A stretch of 64,000 nucleotides of DNA from Corinectria fuckeliana (taxonomy: Eukaryota; Ascomycota; Sordariomycetes; Hypocreales; Nectriaceae): positions 62,001-126,000 of the forward strand of contig WPDH01000223.1 of NCBI GenBank assembly GCA_019137255.1, read 5' to 3'. How positions within the stretch are numbered: position 1 is the first letter of the stretch; each line of letters starts with the position of its first letter. The position numbers were made by a program, and so were the translations under genes. Below the pieces are notes generated by a model. The model ran no database searches. It worked only from the letters and a program-made list of their open reading frames with translations, and was not told the origin of the DNA. Below, piece by piece: positions 35,849 through 46,412 of the stretch.

Positions 35849-38433
35849 ATGGACAAATCCTCTACCGTAGGAGACGGCGCTTCTGGCCCAGGCCATTCTG
35901 CCACCACCGCCGCCAGTAGGCGTCGCTCCAATACCCCGGATCCGTCCGCCACCCCATCGACGACCACGTCAACGAACAACAGCAGCCTGACTTCAAAGCC
36001 GTCGTCGGCCAACAACTCCGTTGCCCCGTCGCCATTGCCATCTCGGGATTCTTCCCCTACCCGCCAATCCAGGAGATCTGCTTCTGCCACTCGCATCTCT
36101 AGTGCTAGACCTCTCAAGAACAGCCACCCGGATCCGAGTCCCTCCCGCCAGACAAGACCGAGTGCGATCGCCTCAAACATCTCTTCTCGCTCCTTGTCCT
36201 CGGCAACCACCCCCACCCTCCTTCCCGCCTCCCAAGCTCAACAACAAATACAAGCACCGACTCCGCAGAAGCCCCTCTCCTCTGACAGCCCTCGATGGCC
36301 CGTCTCGCCCCGTCTACGATCACCTCCTCCCCAGCTCACTCGCCCTACCATTCCCCCGCGCCGCAGCGACCAAGACCTGCCTTTCATCAGCGTCCGGAGG
36401 CCGAGCCCGTCGCCTCAGCCCACTCCTACAGAAACCGCCTCTGAGAGCGAGGCAGAGGATTCTGGAATGCGCACTCCCGTCCGTGGAGCCCTGGAAACCG
36501 TCCAGGAAGTCAGCCTTCCCAATTCCCCCAACCCGGCACACGACACCGTCTTGCTAGAGAAGGTCAAAGAGAAGCTGTCTGGCTCTGATAACCACTCAGA
36601 TAGCGCGCTTGGCGATATTCGTACTCTTCGCGCAAGGCCTAATTTGGGTGCCCAGGAAAGCGGTAGCGATAGCAGCCATAAGAGGGCCGATCCACAGAGG
36701 ACAACATCCGTCCCTCCCCCTCTGGTTACAAGGCAGTCAAGCGCCGTGTCGACGAAGCAGGTCAAGTCTAAGCAGGACGGGTCGACTCAGAGCATGACGG
36801 TTGAGACCGAGACCGTCCCAAGTGTTCCTCAAGTTGCGCTTGCGACGGGTCCCAAAATCGAAGCCAATGGGACCCTGAAGGCGAAGCCAAGCTCGGAGAC
36901 AATTAGACCCAAGAAAGAAAAGAAGAAACCGGCGCGCAAACAGCCCGCCGTGAATTCCGGGACTGGTAAGGCGAAATTATCCCCGTTTGACTTAACTCAC
37001 TAACACGGACACGTCTAGCATCTTCAAAAGCAGATGTTTTCGAGGCCACAATTGCCAGTGCTGTTGATGAAGCCAACACATCTGACTCTGAGGAAACGTT
37101 CGTCTACGATTCCAACCCTCCAGACAACAATGATCGCGCTGGGCGAAGATTTCATTCAAGGACCCCAAGTGCGACCTCGATGGTCAGTCAAGCAGATCGC
37201 CAAAACTTACGATCAATTTACGGCGTCTTGGAGGGTGCTGGCCCAGCACATGGCCCTAAAAAGACAATGAAATTTGTCAACACATTCAACAACAACAATA
37301 ACAACGGAAACGGAAACGACAATCTAATCCCCGGAGAAGAAGATGGCAAGGGAAGCGGCCGCAGCGCCGGTGGTTCCGCGAGAGGTACCACCAGGCACCA
37401 CCACCACATTGGTCGCTGGGGCAGACAGCCCAACAACAGTCATCCATCCCTGTTCGACAACGAGTCGCCATTCCCGAACGCGGCGAGATCGAAGCTTACC
37501 GGCGCACCCTCTCGGAATTCATCAGGGCCTCCTAGCCCTCGGAACAATCAATTCGCCCGTGGAGCCTTGAACAAACGCTCCGCGATGCAAATGTCATCCA
37601 GCTATGATATGGATGACACGACAGGTGCCGATGACGAGCATACCCCTCTGATTGGATCGATTCGATCTGCCCGGTCGGGTCGGAACAGGCGCGGGCCTCA
37701 CAATTTACGACAGGCCGAGTCGCAGACTTTTACGAGGCGGTCGTCATACCTGAACCGATTTGCGGCATGCTTAGTACTCACGATGATGTTCATGCTGGTC
37801 ATTACCGGCGCGATTGGCTTCATGTTTGCTACTTCGCAGCCAATGACGGGAATTGAGATTACGGCTATCCACAATGTTGTGACAAGCGAGCAACTCCTGA
37901 TGTTCGACCTGACCGTCAAGGCGCACAACCCTAATGTCGTCGTGGTGACAATCGACCACGCCAACCTGGAAATTTTTGCGAAATCGGAATACGCGGGGAC
38001 AGATTCGGACTGGTGGGAGCACCCGCGGGGCCCCGAGGAGTTAGGCCCGTTGGACGACCCGATAAATGATCCACCGCTAGATGGCGGTGACGACGACGAC
38101 GACCTCAAACCAAACGTTCTCCTGGGACGAATCACGGCCTTCGATAGCCCCCTGACGTTCGAGGGCTCTCTCTTCCACCAGGGAACCTCTTCCTCCACGG
38201 GCGAAATGCAACTTGAATATCCCGGCAACGCGACTTCCGGTGGCTCAAGGCGGTGGGAGCGAATCTTCCAGAATGAATTTGACCTGATCGTCAAGGGCGT
38301 CGTTAAGTACACTCTTCCGATGAGCGCTCGTGTTCGCAGTGCCACAGTTTCGGGGAGAAAGACGGTCCAGCCCAACTCCGCCAACGACCCGTCCCTCAAA
38401 CCGAACAGCACAGCACCGGGTGCATCCTACTAG
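35849..38433 (+). CDS. VAC7: Vac7-type vacuolar membrane regulator of PI(3,5)P2 synthesis
   Basis: Exons 35849-36965 and 37019-38433 encode 843 aa; the 53-nt intron runs GTAAGG to GTCTAG with a CTAAC branch. The first 370 residues are Ser/Pro/Thr-rich and disordered and end in the Lys-rich cluster KKEKKKPARK. The second exon carries the family core: EETFVYDSNPP, FHSRTPSATSMVS, an Asn-repeat segment, DEHTPLIGSIRSAR, and a single membrane segment near residues 616-640 (ACLVLTMMFMLVITGAIGFMFA). The lumenal part follows: MTGIEITAIHNVVTSEQLLMFDLTVKAHNPN and ILVGRI-like folds, ending in a disordered tail. Vac7 activates the Fab1 lipid kinase complex on the vacuole. An acidic Asp run (DGGDDDDDL) interrupts the lumenal domain. 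The identification rests on domain order and the TM-adjacent block. Confidence 0.85.
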
Positions 38434-39277
38434 ATGGGCATCTGCTTTGCGGCAGAGGCTCATCCAGCCTTTCCTTTGTCAACACACTTTTATCTTGTGT
38501 ATCTCGAGCGCGCATGGCATGGCATCACATGGAGCAGCGGCGTTCGATGTCAATTTCCAACCACACACCTGGCTGAAGATTGAAGGGGGCACGGAGATGC
38601 CAAGGGTATGTTTCTCCGGCTATAGACAGGTTGGCGCTATTATTGCCTCCTGTCAAGGTGTTTCTTGGGTGTTTTGCTTTTCGTGCGTTTTGTTTTCTTG
38701 CCTCCATCTGTCAACCATCAATACGGGCGAGAACCAGTTCCCCAACTCGGGGTCTGTGTTCGACATTGATGGGCCAAATCCGCAGACAGCTGAAGGGTGT
38801 GCGCATTCCGACCCGGATCGGCAACGGAAGCGCACTCTGAGGCGGAGTTTTGATAATTTTTTTGATCTGTTTCTCAAAACCCCATAGATGGAAAAGTGGC
38901 GACTGCACGTTTGTAATTGTAACGGCTTATGACGAACCTCGAACAGGAGAGAAGAAAACGCAAAAGTCACAAAGAATGAGTGAGAAAGTTACAGGAGACG
39001 GAATGATCGCAAAGGCGGCTTGGTGTACATACGAATTAGGATGGGATTACCGGGAGCATCGTTTTTGCTAACATTTAAATTGTGTTGTGAACCTCATGTT
39101 AGATACTAGACAGGTCGTTGAAAAAGAAAAAGGTATCCTCATGACATCTGCTCCTCTAAGATCTCCTACTTTTTAAGCTGCCAAACCCGCTGAACGCCGT
39201 CCCTTTTGATTCCCGTTGCACCCTTCTACCTGATCATTCATGACTTGGACGTCATGACAGCTACCGCTGCCTGCTTC
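38434..39277. other. Convergent 3' regions of VAC7 and DIM1
   Basis: The spacer lies between two convergent stop codons. No gene is recognised. A+T-rich words such as TAATTTTTTTGAT near 38856 and AAAAAGAAAAAGG near 39121 could be polyadenylation context. Confidence 0.6.
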
Positions 39278-40515
39278 CTACGAGAAATGGATGCCCTCCT
39301 CGTTAAAGGCAAATAAGAGGCGCAGGAAGTCGTTCTCATCACACTTGCCAGAACGCTTGTCGGCAAGCTCAGTGACGTCCTCAAGCACCTTGCGGATCTT
39401 CTCTCGGACAAGCTCGGCGACCTTGGTCTTCTTGCGCTTGCTCTTGGTCTTGGTCGTAGCGGCGGCGTTGTTGCGCATCTCCTTGAAGAAGTCTGGCGCG
39501 TCGTCCTCGTCGATATCCATGCCACCCCACTCCTCGCCATCCGCTGCGGCATCCTCGACGTCCATATCGTTCGCACCGTCTACACCGTCCGCGGCATCCT
39601 CGACAAGAGAGTCGTCGACAGGGACGCCGTTCATGGCGCACCAGGTGCGGTAGTTGCGCTCGATCATGGCAAGGACCTCCTTGGTGCCGAGCCAGCTGGC
39701 GCGCAGCGTCTTGTTCTTGCGGACGAAGCAGACGCGCAGTAGGCCGTCCCACTCGTCCCAGCTGACGTTGGGGCGGTCCTTGCCGATCTTGGGCTCGATG
39801 CGCACTACGGACGACTCGACCTGGGGCGGGGGGCGGAAGTTGTTCTTGCCGACCTTCATGATGTGCGTGATCTTGGCCCAGAACTGCGCGTTGACAGAGA
39901 GGCGGCAGTATAGGGCGTCGCCGGGGCGGGCAGTCAGCCGGAGGGCGAACTCGCGCTGGAACATGAGGACGGAGGTGCGCGGAGGGTTGGGGAGGGAGAG
40001 AAGCTTGAAGACGAGAGGACTTGATATCTGCGAACTGTTAGCGACTCTGCCGGTGTTCTGGCGTCGTATTTCGATTGACGTGCCTGGTAGGGTGTGTTGG
40101 ATATGCAAACGTCAAAGGCTGGGAGCTCGGTCTTGATCACGTCGCCTAATAAGACCTCGAGCTTCTTCTGCTCGGGCGTGCCTTGCACACGCTTGGTGAC
40201 CTCGGCGGCCATTCGGGGATCGAGCTCGACGCAGATGCATTTCTTGGCACGCTCGAGGATCCGCACCGTTAGGTTGCCGGTACCGGGGCCGACTTCGAGG
40301 ACGGTGTCGGTGGGCTTGAGGAAAGCCTTTTCGACGATGGCATCCGAGACACCAGGGTTCTTGAGAATATGTTGGCCGAAGTTCGTGTTGAATTTGAAGA
40401 CATTGTTCTTGTTTGCGCTGGAGCCGGCACTGCCGCTGCCGCCTTTGCCTCCACCGGGACGCTCGTAGGGCGAGCTGGGTGCGCTACCGCGCTTGTCGTG
40501 CTTGGTTTTGGCCAT
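39278..40515 (-). CDS. DIM1: 18S rRNA dimethyladenosine transferase Dim1
   Basis: Exons 40084-40515 and 39278-40027 encode 393 aa. The enzyme dimethylates two adjacent adenosines at the 3' end of 18S rRNA during small-subunit maturation, using SAM. Visible motifs are FGQHILKN (residues 47-53), the SAM loop LEVGPGTGNLT (73-83), VELDPRM (97-102), LLGDVIKTELP and the catalytic NTPY (140-143). These are followed by SPLVFKLLSLP, MFQREFALRLTARPGD, the Dim1-specific VGKNNFRPPPQVESSVVRIEP, and FVRKNKTLRASW. The C-terminus carries an acidic insertion (DMDVEDAAADGEEWGGMDIDEDD), then a basic KRKKTKVAELV. The intron is GC-AG. The N-terminal 35 residues are Gly/Ser-rich. The start is the ATG of MAKTKHDKRG; an upstream in-frame ATG at 40692 lies in the probable leader. 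Confidence 0.92.
40028..40083 (-). other. GC-AG intron of DIM1
   Basis: The 56-nt intron reads, on the coding strand, CCAG/GCACGT ... GCTAACAGTTCGCAG/ATATC. Joining at these sites yields NTPYQ-ISSPLVFKLL, the invariant Dim1 sequence. A GT donor four bases further on would break it. GC-AG is a known minor class handled by the normal spliceosome, usually with a strong CAG/GCAAGT context; here the context is CAG/GCACGT. Confidence 0.85.
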
Positions 40516-40866
40516 GGCGGTTGGTGATGATGTTTGGGAATGGCGGATCTCTAAATGTCGTGGGCGTGGGCGTGGGCGTTGTGAGGAGGGGTGGTGGGAA
40601 ACTTTTTTTGACCAGGGTCTTATCGATAAGCCGAGATAAGGGTGTGAATGGTAGGAGGCCGGGTGTAAATCTTTACGCACATACCGTAACAAGGATTTGC
40701 AATTTTAACCCGCCCGGCTGTTTTGATCACCGTCTGCCTGGGGCTGCTTCAGTTGCCTGGGGCGAGACTTGCGCGACGCCAGCTTCACATCACGACCTCA
40801 TTCTGCAAATCACCCGCCCTCCCGATTCAGCTTTCGCGGTGCAGCGCCAGCGGGCCCATTGCAACG
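40516..40866. promoter_or_regulatory. Divergent promoter between DIM1 and PRP6/prp1
   Basis: The 351 nt between two opposite start codons hold both promoters and leaders. There is a GTGGGCGTGGGCGTGGGCG repeat at 40560-40578 near the DIM1 side. No TATA box is obvious. A shared promoter for an rRNA-maturation and a splicing gene suggests growth-linked control; this is inference. Confidence 0.65.
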
Positions 40867-43659
40867 ATGACGACCCGACGCGATTTCCTGAACCAGCCAG
40901 CGCCGGAGAACTACGTCGCCGGTCTGGGACGAGGAGCTACTGGCTTCACCACCAGATCCGACCTTGGTCCTGCTAGAGACGGGCCCAGCGAGGATCAAAT
41001 CAAGGAGGCGCTCGCGAAGCGCGCTGCCCAGCTCGGCCTCGCACCTGACGGCAAGAAGGGCAAGGAAAAGGAGGAGGGCGCCGACGACAACGACAACGAA
41101 CGGTACCAGGATCCGGACAACGAGGTCGGCCTTTTCGCCGGCGGCGTCTACGACAAGGACGACGAGGAGGCGGACAAAATATGGGAATGGGTCGACGAGC
41201 GGATGGACCGGCGAAAACGGCAGCGCGAGGCCCGCGAGAACGCCGAGCGGGACGAGTACGAGCGCAACAACCCCAAGATCCAGCAGCAGTTCTCGGACCT
41301 GAAGCGCGCGCTGGCGACCGTCAGCGACGACGAGTGGGCGAACCTGCCCGAGGTTGGAGACTTGACGGGCAAGAACCGCCGCAGCAAGCAGGCCCTGCGC
41401 CAGCGATTCTACGCCGTGCCCGACAGCGTCCTGGCGGCTGCGAGGGACTCTACGGAGCTGGGCACCACCGTGGCGGACGATGGCATGGCATCCAACACCG
41501 GCGGAGACGTGGCGGACGGAACCATGACAAACTTTGCCAAGATCGGTGCGGCGCGAGACAGGGTGCTCAAGTCTAGGCTGGAGCAGGCCTCCCAGGGAAC
41601 CGACTCGGTCGTCGGAGGCACCTCCTCCAGCATCGACGCTCAGGGCTACCTCACCAACCTGAACAAGATGCAGATGAGTGAGTCCCAGGCCCAGGTCGGA
41701 GACATCAACCGAGTGCGCGAGCTGCTGCAGTCAGTCGTCAAGACGAACCCCAACAACGCCCTGGGATGGATTGCTGCTGCTCGACTCGAGGAGCTGGCTG
41801 GTAAGATTGTGTCGGCGCGGAAGACGATCGACCAGGGCTGCACGAGGTGTCCCAAGAGCGAAGATGCTTGGCTAGAGAACATCCGACTCAACCACGACTC
41901 CCACAACGCAAAGGTTATTGCTCGACGAGCCATCGAGGCCAACGGTCGATCAGTCAGATTATGGGTCGAGGCTATGCGGCTAGAGACGCTTCCGAGCAAC
42001 AAGAAGCGAGTTATCCGGCAGGCGCTGGACAACATTCCTGAATCCGAGGCCTTGTGGAAGGAGGCCGTCAACCTGGAAGAGAACCCCGACGACGCAAAGC
42101 TGCTCCTGGCCAAGGCGACGGAGCTGATCCCTCTGTCGGTCGACCTGTGGCTGGCCCTGGCACGACTAGAGACACCCGAGAATGCGCAAAAGGTTCTGAA
42201 CAGGGCACGAAAAGCCGTTCCTACGTCATACGAAATCTGGATTGCAGCCGCGCGGTTGCAGGAGCAACTCGGGCAAGGAAACAAGGTCAACGTTATCAAG
42301 CGCGCTGTTCAGGTTCTGGCTAAGGAGTCTGCTATGCCCAAGCGAGAGGAGTGGATCGCAGAGGCAGAGCGGTGCGAAGAGGAGGGCGCCATCATTACCG
42401 GCGAGAACATTATTCGGGAGACTCTTGGATGGAGCTTGGACGAGGACGACGACCGCAAGGATACCTGGATGGAGGACGCAAGGGCTAGCATAAACAGGGG
42501 CAGATACGAGACGGCGAGAGCCATCTACGCCTACGGCCTGCGAGTGTTTGTCAACAGCAGGACGATGTGGATGGCAGCAGCAGACCTGGAGAGGAACCAC
42601 GGCACTCGGGAATCGCTCTGGCAGGTGCTGGAGAAGGCCGTCGACGCGTGCCCGAAGAGCGAGGACCTGTGGATGATGCTGGCTAAGGAGAAGTGGCAGG
42701 CCGGAGAGGTGGACAACGCCCGACTGGTGCTCAAGCGCGCCTTCAACCAGAATCCGAACAACGAGGACATCTGGCTTGCGGCCGTGAAGCTTGAGTCGGA
42801 GAACGACAACGTGGACCAAGCGCGGAAGCTGCTAGAGATTGCGCGCGAGCAGGCGCCCACCGACCGCGTCTGGATGAAGAGCGTGGTATTCGAAAGGGTC
42901 CTGGGCAACGGCGAGGCGGCTCTCGACCTTGCGCTCCAAGCGCTGCAGCTCTTCCCCGCCGCGGCGAAGCTGTGGATGCTGAAGGGTCAGATCTACGAGG
43001 ACATGGGCAAGACCGGCCAGGCGAGGGAGGCATACGGTACGGGTGTTAAGGCGGTGCCCAAGTCGGTGCCTCTGTGGCTGCTTTACGCCCGTCTGGAGGA
43101 GAAGGGCGGCCTCACTGTCAAGGCTCGATCGGTACTGGACCGGGCTCGTCTCGCGGTGCCCAAGAACGCGCAGCTCTGGTGCGAGTCGGTGCGGCTCGAG
43201 CGACGGGCGGGCAACCTGTCCCAGGCCAAGTCGATGATGGCCAAGGCGCAGCAGGAGGCGCCCAAGAGCGGGCTGCTCTGGGTGGAGCAGATCTGGCACC
43301 TGGAGGCGCGGACGCAGCGCAAGCCGCGCAGCCTGGAAGCCATCAAGAAGGTGGACAACGACCCGATCCTCTTCGTGGCGGTGGCGCGCATCTTCTGGGG
43401 CGACCGCAAGCTGGACAAGGCGCAGAACTGGTTCGAGAAGGCGCTCGTGCTGGACAGCGACTGCGGCGACAGCTGGGCGTGGTACTACAAGTTCCTGGGC
43501 CAGCACGGCACCGAGGAGAAGCGCGCCGACGTCGTCGCCAAGTGCGTGCTCAACGAGCCGCGCCACGGCGAGCTGTGGCAGGCCGTGGCCAAGAAGCCTG
43601 AGAATGCGAGAAGAAGCTGCGAGGAAATCCTGAAGCTGGTGGCCGAGGAGCTGGAGTAA
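40867..43659 (+). CDS. PRP6: Pre-mRNA splicing factor Prp6/Prp1 (U4/U6.U5 tri-snRNP)
   Basis: One uninterrupted frame of 930 aa. The N-terminal PRP1 domain is clear (MTTRRDFLNQPAPENYVAGLGRGATGFTTRSDLGPAR, then EVGLFAGGVYDKDDEEADKIWEWVDERMDRRKR and IQQQFSDLKRALATVSDDEW). From about residue 265 a long array of HAT/TPR-type helical repeats follows, each with the W-A-R/E pattern, for example NALGWIAAARLEELAGK, SVDLWLALARLET, SRTMWMAAADLERNHG and NEDIWLAAVKLESEND. The array ends in HGELWQAVAKKPENARRSCEEIL. The protein bridges U5 and U4/U6 in the nuclear tri-snRNP. Length and architecture match the family and no lesion is seen. The chosen ATG begins the conserved RRDFLNQP motif. The frame is open upstream for 48 codons, but these look like leader sequence. 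Confidence 0.93.
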   Translation: MTTRRDFLNQPAPENYVAGLGRGATGFTTRSDLGPARDGPSEDQIKEALAKRAAQLGLAPDGKKGKEKEEGADDNDNERYQDPDNEVGLFAGGVYDKDDEEADKIWEWVDERMDRRKRQREARENAERDEYERNNPKIQQQFSDLKRALATVSDDEWANLPEVGDLTGKNRRSKQALRQRFYAVPDSVLAAARDSTELGTTVADDGMASNTGGDVADGTMTNFAKIGAARDRVLKSRLEQASQGTDSVVGGTSSSIDAQGYLTNLNKMQMSESQAQVGDINRVRELLQSVVKTNPNNALGWIAAARLEELAGKIVSARKTIDQGCTRCPKSEDAWLENIRLNHDSHNAKVIARRAIEANGRSVRLWVEAMRLETLPSNKKRVIRQALDNIPESEALWKEAVNLEENPDDAKLLLAKATELIPLSVDLWLALARLETPENAQKVLNRARKAVPTSYEIWIAAARLQEQLGQGNKVNVIKRAVQVLAKESAMPKREEWIAEAERCEEEGAIITGENIIRETLGWSLDEDDDRKDTWMEDARASINRGRYETARAIYAYGLRVFVNSRTMWMAAADLERNHGTRESLWQVLEKAVDACPKSEDLWMMLAKEKWQAGEVDNARLVLKRAFNQNPNNEDIWLAAVKLESENDNVDQARKLLEIAREQAPTDRVWMKSVVFERVLGNGEAALDLALQALQLFPAAAKLWMLKGQIYEDMGKTGQAREAYGTGVKAVPKSVPLWLLYARLEEKGGLTVKARSVLDRARLAVPKNAQLWCESVRLERRAGNLSQAKSMMAKAQQEAPKSGLLWVEQIWHLEARTQRKPRSLEAIKKVDNDPILFVAVARIFWGDRKLDKAQNWFEKALVLDSDCGDSWAWYYKFLGQHGTEEKRADVVAKCVLNEPRHGELWQAVAKKPENARRSCEEILKLVAEELE

Positions 43660-44084
43660 TCATGGGGCTGTAAGTTTATGCGCGCGCATCCGTGTACTGT
43701 TTAGGGAGACGTTTTCAAGTCATTGGGAGGAGACCAAGGAGTTAAGAGATTGATTGTGCTGGCTACAACTACTTTAGCCAAATTAGAAACGCGAAATGGG
43801 AACAGCACAAGATATAGACTCAAGCCCATCTTATACTACTCCGGAACATTAGGTGCATGTGGCGCTTAGGGCACGTTCACTGATGCATGTCAGGATGTCA
43901 CGCCATGAACGAATGGTGAATCTTTATGGTTGTTCATTACTCCTCATCCTCCGCTAAAGGTAGATACAAAAGCTGAAGAACACTACAGGAGTCATTCTGG
44001 TGCTCTTGGGGCGACCTGCCCGCGATAGCCCTTCCGTTCCGTCCACATATTTCAATTAATTCCCGACAACGCCCCATTCGACTC
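43660..44084. other. Convergent 3' ends, noncoding
   Basis: The spacer lies between convergent stop codons of the splicing-factor gene and the small minus-strand gene. No gene is seen. Confidence 0.6.
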
Positions 44085-44651
44085 TTACTTGCTGCCGCCA
44101 AACCAGCTTGACAGGCCGCCCTTTGCCTTGGCCGCTCCCTCCTCGACCTTGGCGTCAAACTTGTCAACGGCCTTGAGAGCTTCGGCTTTGGCGTCCTTGG
44201 CGTAGGACTCTGCGGAGCTCTTTGCCACTCCGGCCTGCTTGTCGGCCTCTCCGATCTGTTGGGCGTTGTGTTAGTGGTAGTGTTATACAGGTGGCGTTGT
44301 TGAGGGTGAAGCATCATGAATGGGCGAAAACGTACAGCATTGTCAATCTTGGCCCCGGCAGTCTGGCCGTAGCCCTTGAGGTCCTTCTCGGCATTGGTGT
44401 ATGTGTTGTTGGGGAGATGGCTCTTGACGTTGGCAGCGGCTCGGTGGGCGTCGCCTGATGAGCAGGGGACACGTTAGCGGCCTTGAGTCTCGAGGCGCGA
44501 CTCGACGCAATCGAGGCGTGGGGAGGGGGGAAGACTCACTCTCAAACTTGTTCTCAGCGGCCCTGGGGCTGCCGCCGGCCTGGAAAAGGTAGTAGCCGAC
44601 ACCGCCAGCAGCGGTGACGCCGAGGAGGATGGGGAGACGGGATCGAGACAT
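44085..44651 (-). CDS. Small membrane-anchored helical protein, calcofluor-white-hypersensitive type
   Basis: Exons 44540-44651, 44336-44454 and 44085-44255 encode 133 aa. The N-terminus MSRSRLPILLGVTAAGGVGYYLFQAGG is a single hydrophobic anchor with positive flanks. The rest is an Ala/Lys/Glu-rich amphipathic helix with LEA-like character (EADKQAGVAKSSAESYAKDAKAEALKAVDKFDAKVEEGAAKAKGG), ending SSWFGGSK. The layout matches a conserved fungal family often labelled calcofluor white hypersensitive protein. Its molecular role is not established; mitochondrial or ER placement is possible from the short anchor. All three introns-exon joins keep frame with GT-AG borders. My recognition of the family name is from memory and moderate. 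Confidence 0.72.
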
Positions 44652-45811
44652 GGTGGATGTGAAGGCTGTGTGGGCTGTTGATTTGAAGATTGAATGCAGA
44701 GCTGGACTTGGCTGGGATGATGAGGGGAAAGGGTAGAAGTGGGAGAGAGAGAGACGGATGTAACGATGGGAAACCGGGTGACAGCAGTGGGAAGAGCGAG
44801 TACCGGGCAGGTATTTATTTGCATTGGAGGCGCCGATGGGTTGCGCCGGCTAACGGGGTTGGGGTACTTCGGAGGCCCGGTAGTTCTTGATTCATTCCAT
44901 TTCCACCCGAGACGTACCGAGCACCTCCCTACCGTCGCCATTTGTTGCGGTTCTCTCCAGAAGCCCACCTCCGGTGCTTGTCATGATGGTCATGGTGATG
45001 CAAATACATGACGTAGTGCGGCGCCTTAAGGCGGGGGGTGGGTCTCCTTGGACGGCTGGGGTTTGACGACTGCTGAAAGCGGAGAATGAAGAATGGAAGA
45101 AATCTTTTTGTACTGTAGCGATGGGTGATTCCGCAGTGTCTTGGAATGAGCAGTGCCTGACATTCTGGTTAGCTGTCTGCTGTACCTGTCTACGGGGCAG
45201 TCGTGGAGAGAAATGCTGTGAGGGCTGCTTGTCGACTGTATCGTACGACGCTGCGTGAAAGTGAGCTTCTCTGGCATCCAATTGAGGGTCAACCATCTCT
45301 CGAGGACGTCCACGATACTAGGGCTGGTCCTCCAAGGGCCCGGTGGTTCGTCCACGGGTATGTAAGTACCTATCTAGGTAGTCTTCCACGAAAATAGGCG
45401 ACCCGCGTCTGGCCGGGCTAGGCAGCACCGCCGCTCTTGCTCAGGCTTTCATCACCCTTGCTCCAGGATGCTCACCTTAAATCACCTCGACCTTCCCCTC
45501 CCTCCGACAAAATGCATATGAAACCGTCAACTACAGCCAACACCGCTTTGAATTTGCACTGTATCTCATCGACTTTATGCGACCTTCGCCATGGCTTGGG
45601 ATCCAGTTGGCTGCGCCCGGGGCGAGGGGCTGGTGAGCCCGGTTTCTGGCGACACCCTGATGCCTGATGCTCGGCTTCTACACTTTTAAGGTCGCGCGCG
45701 AGTCTGGAAATGCTCCTGTCGCCTCCGCTGGGCGCTCTGATCCCGCGTATATATAAGGCTGCGAACGACCATGCTTGATCCCGCCCTACTTCCTACCTGC
45801 TTGACTGATTA
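44652..45811. other. Noncoding spacer with a TATA-like word
   Basis: No gene is supported. The left part should be the promoter of the small minus-strand gene. A CTATCTAGGTAG word lies at 45371-45382. A TATATATAA box at 45748-45756 lies about 60 nt before the first open codon of the relic to its right. Confidence 0.55.
45748..45756 (+). promoter_or_regulatory. TATA-like element
   Basis: TATATATAA followed by GG in a G+C-rich setting looks like a core-promoter TATA box, and is followed by a CT-rich leader-like stretch at 45780-45840. It would have served the relic gene starting at about 45812. There is no direct evidence of activity. Confidence 0.35.
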
Positions 45812-46412
45812 CACCCAACTTCCTCTATCCCTCTCAGCGATTTTCTTGCGACGAGGGTGCTTGTCCTTACTTGAGTCTAGTCGCAGACGGCAAGGCGCAT
45901 GGATGGCATAATCGAGACTTGTGTGTTGAACAACACCACTGCGCCCATGGCTCCATGGCTGCAAAGCAGGTTTCAGATGAGCTCAGACAGCAGGGCATTA
46001 CACAGGAGACTATTTTCGTGTCATGGCACAACAACGCATTAGACCTGTCTCTATTGCGCAAGTGGTTGGAGTCTGAGGGGAGTATAGGGTACTACCTCCT
46101 CACTCTCATTGTATTCCAATCATTCCGTATTTCCGGCGAAACCTTGGGGATGTCAAATTGGAGAATGGCCGGGGCTTCCCGCTGTCCATGCCCATCATGT
46201 TTCCAATCATGATGACCACACGCCACGAGCTGTACGGGAGGAATCACCACGCCATTATAGACGCTCAGCAGCTGAAATGCATGACGGACGTCTTTGGGAT
46301 ACTATGTCGGCCTCTTCAAGATCGCCCGGATGGTTGGTTGGAGCATCTCCGACACACTGCAGGCCGACCAAGCCTCCATCAGGCAAGAGTGGAGTCGTTC
46401 TGGGCGCAGTAA
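45812..46412 (+). pseudogene. Frameshifted relic of a conserved fungal protein, function unknown
   Basis: Two adjoining frames read as one protein. Frame A (about 45812-46087) reads CDEGACPYLSLVADGKAHGWHNRDLCVEQHHCAHG, then ITQETIFVSWHNNALDLSLLRKWLESEG. Frame B (from about 46089 to the TGA-type stop at 46412) reads VLPPHSHCIPIIPYFRRNLGDVK, then FPLSMPIMFPIMM, ELYGRNHHAIIDAQQLKCM and FGILCRPLQDRPDGW. The W-H-N-x-x-x-DL and L-x-x-F-x-x-xLP...LFP...L-GRNH-A--DA-Q patterns recall a conserved Pezizomycotina protein I cannot name. The break is a single-base phase change with no room for an intron. No good ATG opens frame A near its start. It may be a decayed gene, or an assembly error in a live one. 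Confidence 0.55.
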
